This document shows, one piece after another, positions 23,347 through 26,272 of a stretch of DNA of 26,272 nucleotides; the stretch's first letter is position 1; each line of letters begins with the position of its first letter. Made by a program: the position numbers and the translations under genes. The stretch lies in the IMG/VR virus record IMGVR_UViG_3300024520_000431, positions 1 through 26,272 of that record. One strand, given 5' to 3'. The DNA comes from a virus. Below the pieces are notes generated by a model. The model made no database searches. It saw only the letters and a program-made list of their open reading frames with translations, and had not been told where the DNA came from.

Positions 23347-24090
23347 TTATTCGTTGAACCTCAGGCCTTCCATCATCCGCCTGATTGATTCTTCGCGGCT
23401 TCTGGGGGCTTCGGTCCTACTGGGGGTTTGTGCTGAGTGTCGGTTCGATAGAGTCGGAGCCCTCGGAGCCGGCTGGGTGAACTTGTCCGCCCAACGCTTC
23501 CTGATGTTCTCGTCTTCCATCATCTTGTCCATCAAACCGGAGAGATATTGCTCAATCTCGCTGGCGGCCTTATCTTCGCTTAAGGACTCACCGGTCTTTT
23601 CAACGTGCTCCTGAATCCTCTGGACGACTGCTTCCTGCATGCCGAAGTTATTCGTGAGCGGGTATTCGCCGGAGGAGTCCACGTAGCTACGGATTCTGCC
23701 TCTAGCCTCTTCCAGGGCCTGCTCGTACTTGGCCCGGTCTTCACGTTCCTGTCTTTCCTGCCACATCCTCTTCATATCGGAAACTTCACCCCTGAGACCT
23801 GCTGTGGGGTCCGGCCGGTTGCCCTTCAGTACCTCCTGAGTGAGGTTCTCGAAGGTGTGGCCGTGGGTCTCTAGGGCGCGCATAGGAGCGCTTTCCATCT
23901 GCGTCCTCAGTTCATCTAACTGCTGCTTATAGTCTTCTGCAGTTTTTAGCTGGCTTGCTTGCCTTCTTACGTTAGCTTCCTGCTCCATAAGTGCTTGGAG
24001 GGCTGCTGCTGCTCTCGGCGTCATCTCAGGCTCCGGTGCTGTTACTGCCGGGGTTTCCGTTGCTTGCTCAGTCTGAGTAGTTTCGTCCAT
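23347..24090 (-). CDS. Capsid scaffolding protein
   Basis: This is a 247-residue, acidic and helical protein between portal and capsid genes, the standard place for a scaffold. It is rich in Glu/Gln/Lys/Arg, with a Thr/Glu/Pro-rich N-terminus and long coiled-coil stretches (about 30-80 and 100-140). The C-terminus (REESIRRMMEGLRFNE) is a basic amphipathic helix, as expected for capsid binding. Two starts are possible: ATG at 24090, with AGAGG eight bases upstream, is preferred; GTG at 24108 would overlap the portal stop as GTGA and add six residues. No protease domain is visible, so the scaffold would need to exit or be cut by another enzyme. Confidence 0.75.
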   Translation of the reverse strand: MDETTQTEQATETPAVTAPEPEMTPRAAAALQALMEQEANVRRQASQLKTAEDYKQQLDELRTQMESAPMRALETHGHTFENLTQEVLKGNRPDPTAGLRGEVSDMKRMWQERQEREDRAKYEQALEEARGRIRSYVDSSGEYPLTNNFGMQEAVVQRIQEHVEKTGESLSEDKAASEIEQYLSGLMDKMMEDENIRKRWADKFTQPAPRAPTLSNRHSAQTPSRTEAPRSREESIRRMMEGLRFNE

Positions 24091-24104
24091 GGTTCTTACC
24101 TCTG

Positions 24105-25976
24105 TCACTGTAGGTTTGTCTGACCGTCCCCAGCACTAACTGCATTCGGAGCTACTCCGTTGGGCCCGGGGGCCGGAGGGGCAACGCCTGCCTGCATAGA
24201 CTGGGCTTGATTTAGTTGAGCCTGCTGCTCCATTTGAGCCCTCTTGATGAACTCGTTGACGGCAACCATGAACTGACGCAAAAGTCTTAGTCGGTCCTCC
24301 TCCACGCTGTCGTTAACGGCCTTGTTGTACTCGGCCTGTATCTTCTTGAGGGCTAGCTGGTGGTCGATAAAAGGCTCAGGTGCCTCGTAGACCCCGTCGT
24401 CAATCATCTGTTCCGCGACTCTATCAATATAGTCTGAGGCTGCTCGGTCTAGGGCGACGGAGCGGTCGAGGTCTGGGTAGTCCAGGAGCCTCTTGCCCTC
24501 TTCGATATCGATGAGTCTAAGTCCGATAAGCTGCTCAATCATTGCGAGCCTGCCCGAGGGCGACTGGGGCAGAGACGAGGAGGGGAACACTTTCAGTACG
24601 TACGCGTCGCGGTCTAGGTCTACGTCCGCCCACTTCACCTCTTGTATGGTTCTCTTATCCCTCTGGGCTACAACGCTGTAGCTCGGGTCTTCTTCGTGTA
24701 TCTCTCGGCCGAGGTCCACCATGCGTACTGCAATGTCCAAGAACATCTGCTCGTAGGCTTGGGATACGACGGCAAATCTCCCAGACTCTATATCGCTGAA
24801 AGCACGGAGCGCAGCCCCGGACTCCAGGCCAGCAGGCTTCTGGGAACTGGCAGATAGTTGGCTTACGCCCGCTATCTCGAAAGCCCTCTGGTACAGCCGG
24901 TCTAGGTGGGCAAAGAGTTCTCCGGGGACTGATTGGCCAGACGAGATGATAGGTGGGGTACCGGCGTAAGGGACGATGGCGCCGATTTGGTTGTTTATCT
25001 GGGACTTCTTTATCTTGCTGCCGGACTCTACGAAGATTCGAGGAATGGACACCAAGTCCATAATCTTCTTGATGGTAATGAGCAGCTTGTTGATTTCAGA
25101 CTGCAGTCCCCGGAGCTCTTCTGCTACGCCGATGCCGAAGAAACCTCGTAGGTTGCTCGACCAGCGGACGAAGACGAACGGCAGGTAATCCTTCTCCCAC
25201 GGCTCGTCTGCTAGAATCTTGCTCTCGATGGTTATCTGGTGTCGGCCGTCTCCTGCCCCGGGTCCCGAGGGGAGGTGCCAGCCCTCGACAACTCGCAACT
25301 GGTCTGCCGTGGAATCGTGGGCGGAGCGTTGCTCTGCTGTGCCTTCCCGCCACTGGTCCGAGGGGTTCGAGGCCGCGAGGATGGCTCCCTGGTGCTCGGG
25401 GAATAGCTCGAGGAGGACGTCCCGGTTCACGAACTTGGACTGGATGATTTGCTGGGGTTCCTCGTAGAAGCCCTCCGCATAATCCACGAACAGCTCGGAG
25501 GGGAGGATGCGCTCAAACTTGATTTCTGTGCTCCCGGGGTCCCGGAACACCTTGGCTACTCCGGTCCCGAACACACAGGCATCCAGGAACACTCTGGGGG
25601 CCTTCTCAAACACCCTAGATAGGTAGAACTGGCCGTCTACGAACCTCTCGAGGAGCTTGGCTCTCCTTCTCGTGGAGTGGTTGCCTCCGGAGGTCAGGAA
25701 GGTCGGGCGGGGCCGGGAACGTGCAATTCTTGATACGATGGTATCGCAAACGCTCTTCACCACGTTCAGGGTGACCCGGTCCTCCGTCAGGAGCCTCTCG
25801 TACGTTCTGGGGCCTACTCCGCCCAATCCGCGGTTGGTGTAGAGGGCTGAGTGGAGACGGTCGTCAATCCGCCTGCCCCTGTCATTGTTCCAGATATGCT
25901 CGAAGGTATCCTTAAGAGCGCCGTCTGGAGCCCCCTCTAGCCACCAACGAAAGTCCTTCTTAGAAAGGTCTGGCAT
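24105..25976 (-). CDS. Portal protein
   Basis: This 623-residue portal protein would form the dodecameric DNA gate at one vertex. Characteristic segments are EDRVTLNVVKSVCDTIVSRI (65-84) with RPRPTFLTSGG after it, and FGTGVAKV at 136-143. Further on are FGIGVAEELRGLQSEINKL (280-298) followed by IPRIFVESGSKI, and VSQLSASSQKPAGLESGAAL (371-390). The C-terminal 60 residues are Gln/Ala/Pro-rich and probably disordered. Size and segment order match podovirus portals. The ATG follows the stop of the 61-residue gene with no gap. The ribosome-binding site is weak (GGA about 10 bases upstream), so coupling to the preceding gene is likely. Confidence 0.88.
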   Translation of the reverse strand: MPDLSKKDFRWWLEGAPDGALKDTFEHIWNNDRGRRIDDRLHSALYTNRGLGGVGPRTYERLLTEDRVTLNVVKSVCDTIVSRIARSRPRPTFLTSGGNHSTRRRAKLLERFVDGQFYLSRVFEKAPRVFLDACVFGTGVAKVFRDPGSTEIKFERILPSELFVDYAEGFYEEPQQIIQSKFVNRDVLLELFPEHQGAILAASNPSDQWREGTAEQRSAHDSTADQLRVVEGWHLPSGPGAGDGRHQITIESKILADEPWEKDYLPFVFVRWSSNLRGFFGIGVAEELRGLQSEINKLLITIKKIMDLVSIPRIFVESGSKIKKSQINNQIGAIVPYAGTPPIISSGQSVPGELFAHLDRLYQRAFEIAGVSQLSASSQKPAGLESGAALRAFSDIESGRFAVVSQAYEQMFLDIAVRMVDLGREIHEEDPSYSVVAQRDKRTIQEVKWADVDLDRDAYVLKVFPSSSLPQSPSGRLAMIEQLIGLRLIDIEEGKRLLDYPDLDRSVALDRAASDYIDRVAEQMIDDGVYEAPEPFIDHQLALKKIQAEYNKAVNDSVEEDRLRLLRQFMVAVNEFIKRAQMEQQAQLNQAQSMQAGVAPPAPGPNGVAPNAVSAGDGQTNLQ

Positions 25977-26162
25977 TTAACTGGTCCAATCCAATGTATC
26001 ACCAATGTCCTCTTGGGAAAAGGCGACGGGTTCCGGGTTTGATACGGGCAATGTATCGGGTTTGAATACGAGTTCAACTTCACCAATCTTTGCCTGCAGA
26101 ACCCCGAGTGCTTTCAAGCCCTTGGCCAGTTCTAGAATCTCTTCTGCGTTTAGTTCTTTCAT
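25977..26162 (-). CDS. Small hypothetical protein before portal
   Basis: This is a 61-residue protein starting MKELNAEEILELAKGLKALG. The first half is an acidic amphipathic helix, followed by a beta-like stretch (IGEVELVFKPD) and an acidic tail. The ATG at 26162 overlaps the stop of the upstream gene as ATGA; an alternative ATG at 26174 would add four residues and lacks a good ribosome-binding site. I recognise the general pattern (helix plus K-x-G-E-x-E-hydrophobic) from small phage proteins near portals, but not a function. Confidence 0.65.
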   Translation of the reverse strand: MKELNAEEILELAKGLKALGVLQAKIGEVELVFKPDTLPVSNPEPVAFSQEDIGDTLDWTS

Positions 26163-26272
26163 AATTCCCACCATGACTTGCTGTTCTGAGCCTCTATCTT
26201 TTCTGCGAGGGCCTGTTCGTGCTCGTCGGCCTTCTTTCTCCAGAAATCGTCCGTGCCAGGTACTGGACCCTC
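26159..26272 (-). CDS. C-terminus of an unidentified gene (partial)
   Basis: An open frame enters from the right window edge and ends with TGA at 26159-26161, giving 37 residues that end SWWEL. The visible part is a charged helix (FWRKKADEHEQALAEKIEAQ). The ATGA overlap with the next start supports it as a real gene. In most phages of this layout the large terminase lies just upstream of the portal; too little is visible here to say. Confidence 0.6.
   Translation of the reverse strand, partial: EGPVPGTDDFWRKKADEHEQALAEKIEAQNSKSWWEL

Overview
The window looks like the structural and lysis half of a tailed-phage genome (or prophage) with a short-tailed, podovirus-like virion. Almost everything lies on the minus strand, so transcription runs from position 26272 down to about 892. 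Genes are tightly packed, with ATGA, GTGA, TAATG and TGATG start/stop overlaps, and no gene-free stretch exceeds 70 bases. Base composition is moderately GC-rich by eye. No tRNA, rRNA, CRISPR array, insertion sequence, integrase, polymerase or terminase is recognisable. A lipoprotein with a lipobox beside a peptidoglycan amidase points to a bacterial host with a didermal envelope, but the host cannot be named.

Head module (26272 to about 19867): the end of an unidentified gene, a 61-aa protein, portal, scaffold, HK97-fold major capsid protein, two small similar decoration-like proteins, a head-tail adaptor and a small virion protein. A strong hairpin separates the capsid gene from the genes after it. 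Capsid protein and adaptor appear to carry the same small beta domain as an insertion.

Tail and ejection module (19867 to 10287): a 1090-aa tail nozzle/hub protein, then three large Ala/Gln/Gly-rich helical proteins with hydrophobic stretches. Their position and composition fit the internal (ejection) proteins of T7-like virions, although sequence identity to T7 is not obvious.

Host-recognition module (10285 to 2642): two right-handed beta-helix (pectin-lyase-fold) spike proteins with related MSRR plus glycine-rich N-termini, a 134-aa protein between them, and a 1316-aa, highly repetitive Gly/Thr/Asn/Asp-rich solenoid fibre ending in a lectin-like domain.

Lysis module (2639 to 892): an XhlA-like coiled-coil/TM protein, a 52-aa membrane protein, a lipoprotein, a 66-aa helical protein and an N-acetylmuramoyl-L-alanine amidase, mostly coupled by overlaps. 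A separate plus-strand cluster (17 to 873) converges on it: a stand-alone lytic transglycosylase domain, a zinc-ribbon protein and an acidic protein. The phage therefore has two murein-cutting enzymes on opposite strands. Functions rest on residue patterns and gene order recalled from known families; no database search was possible.
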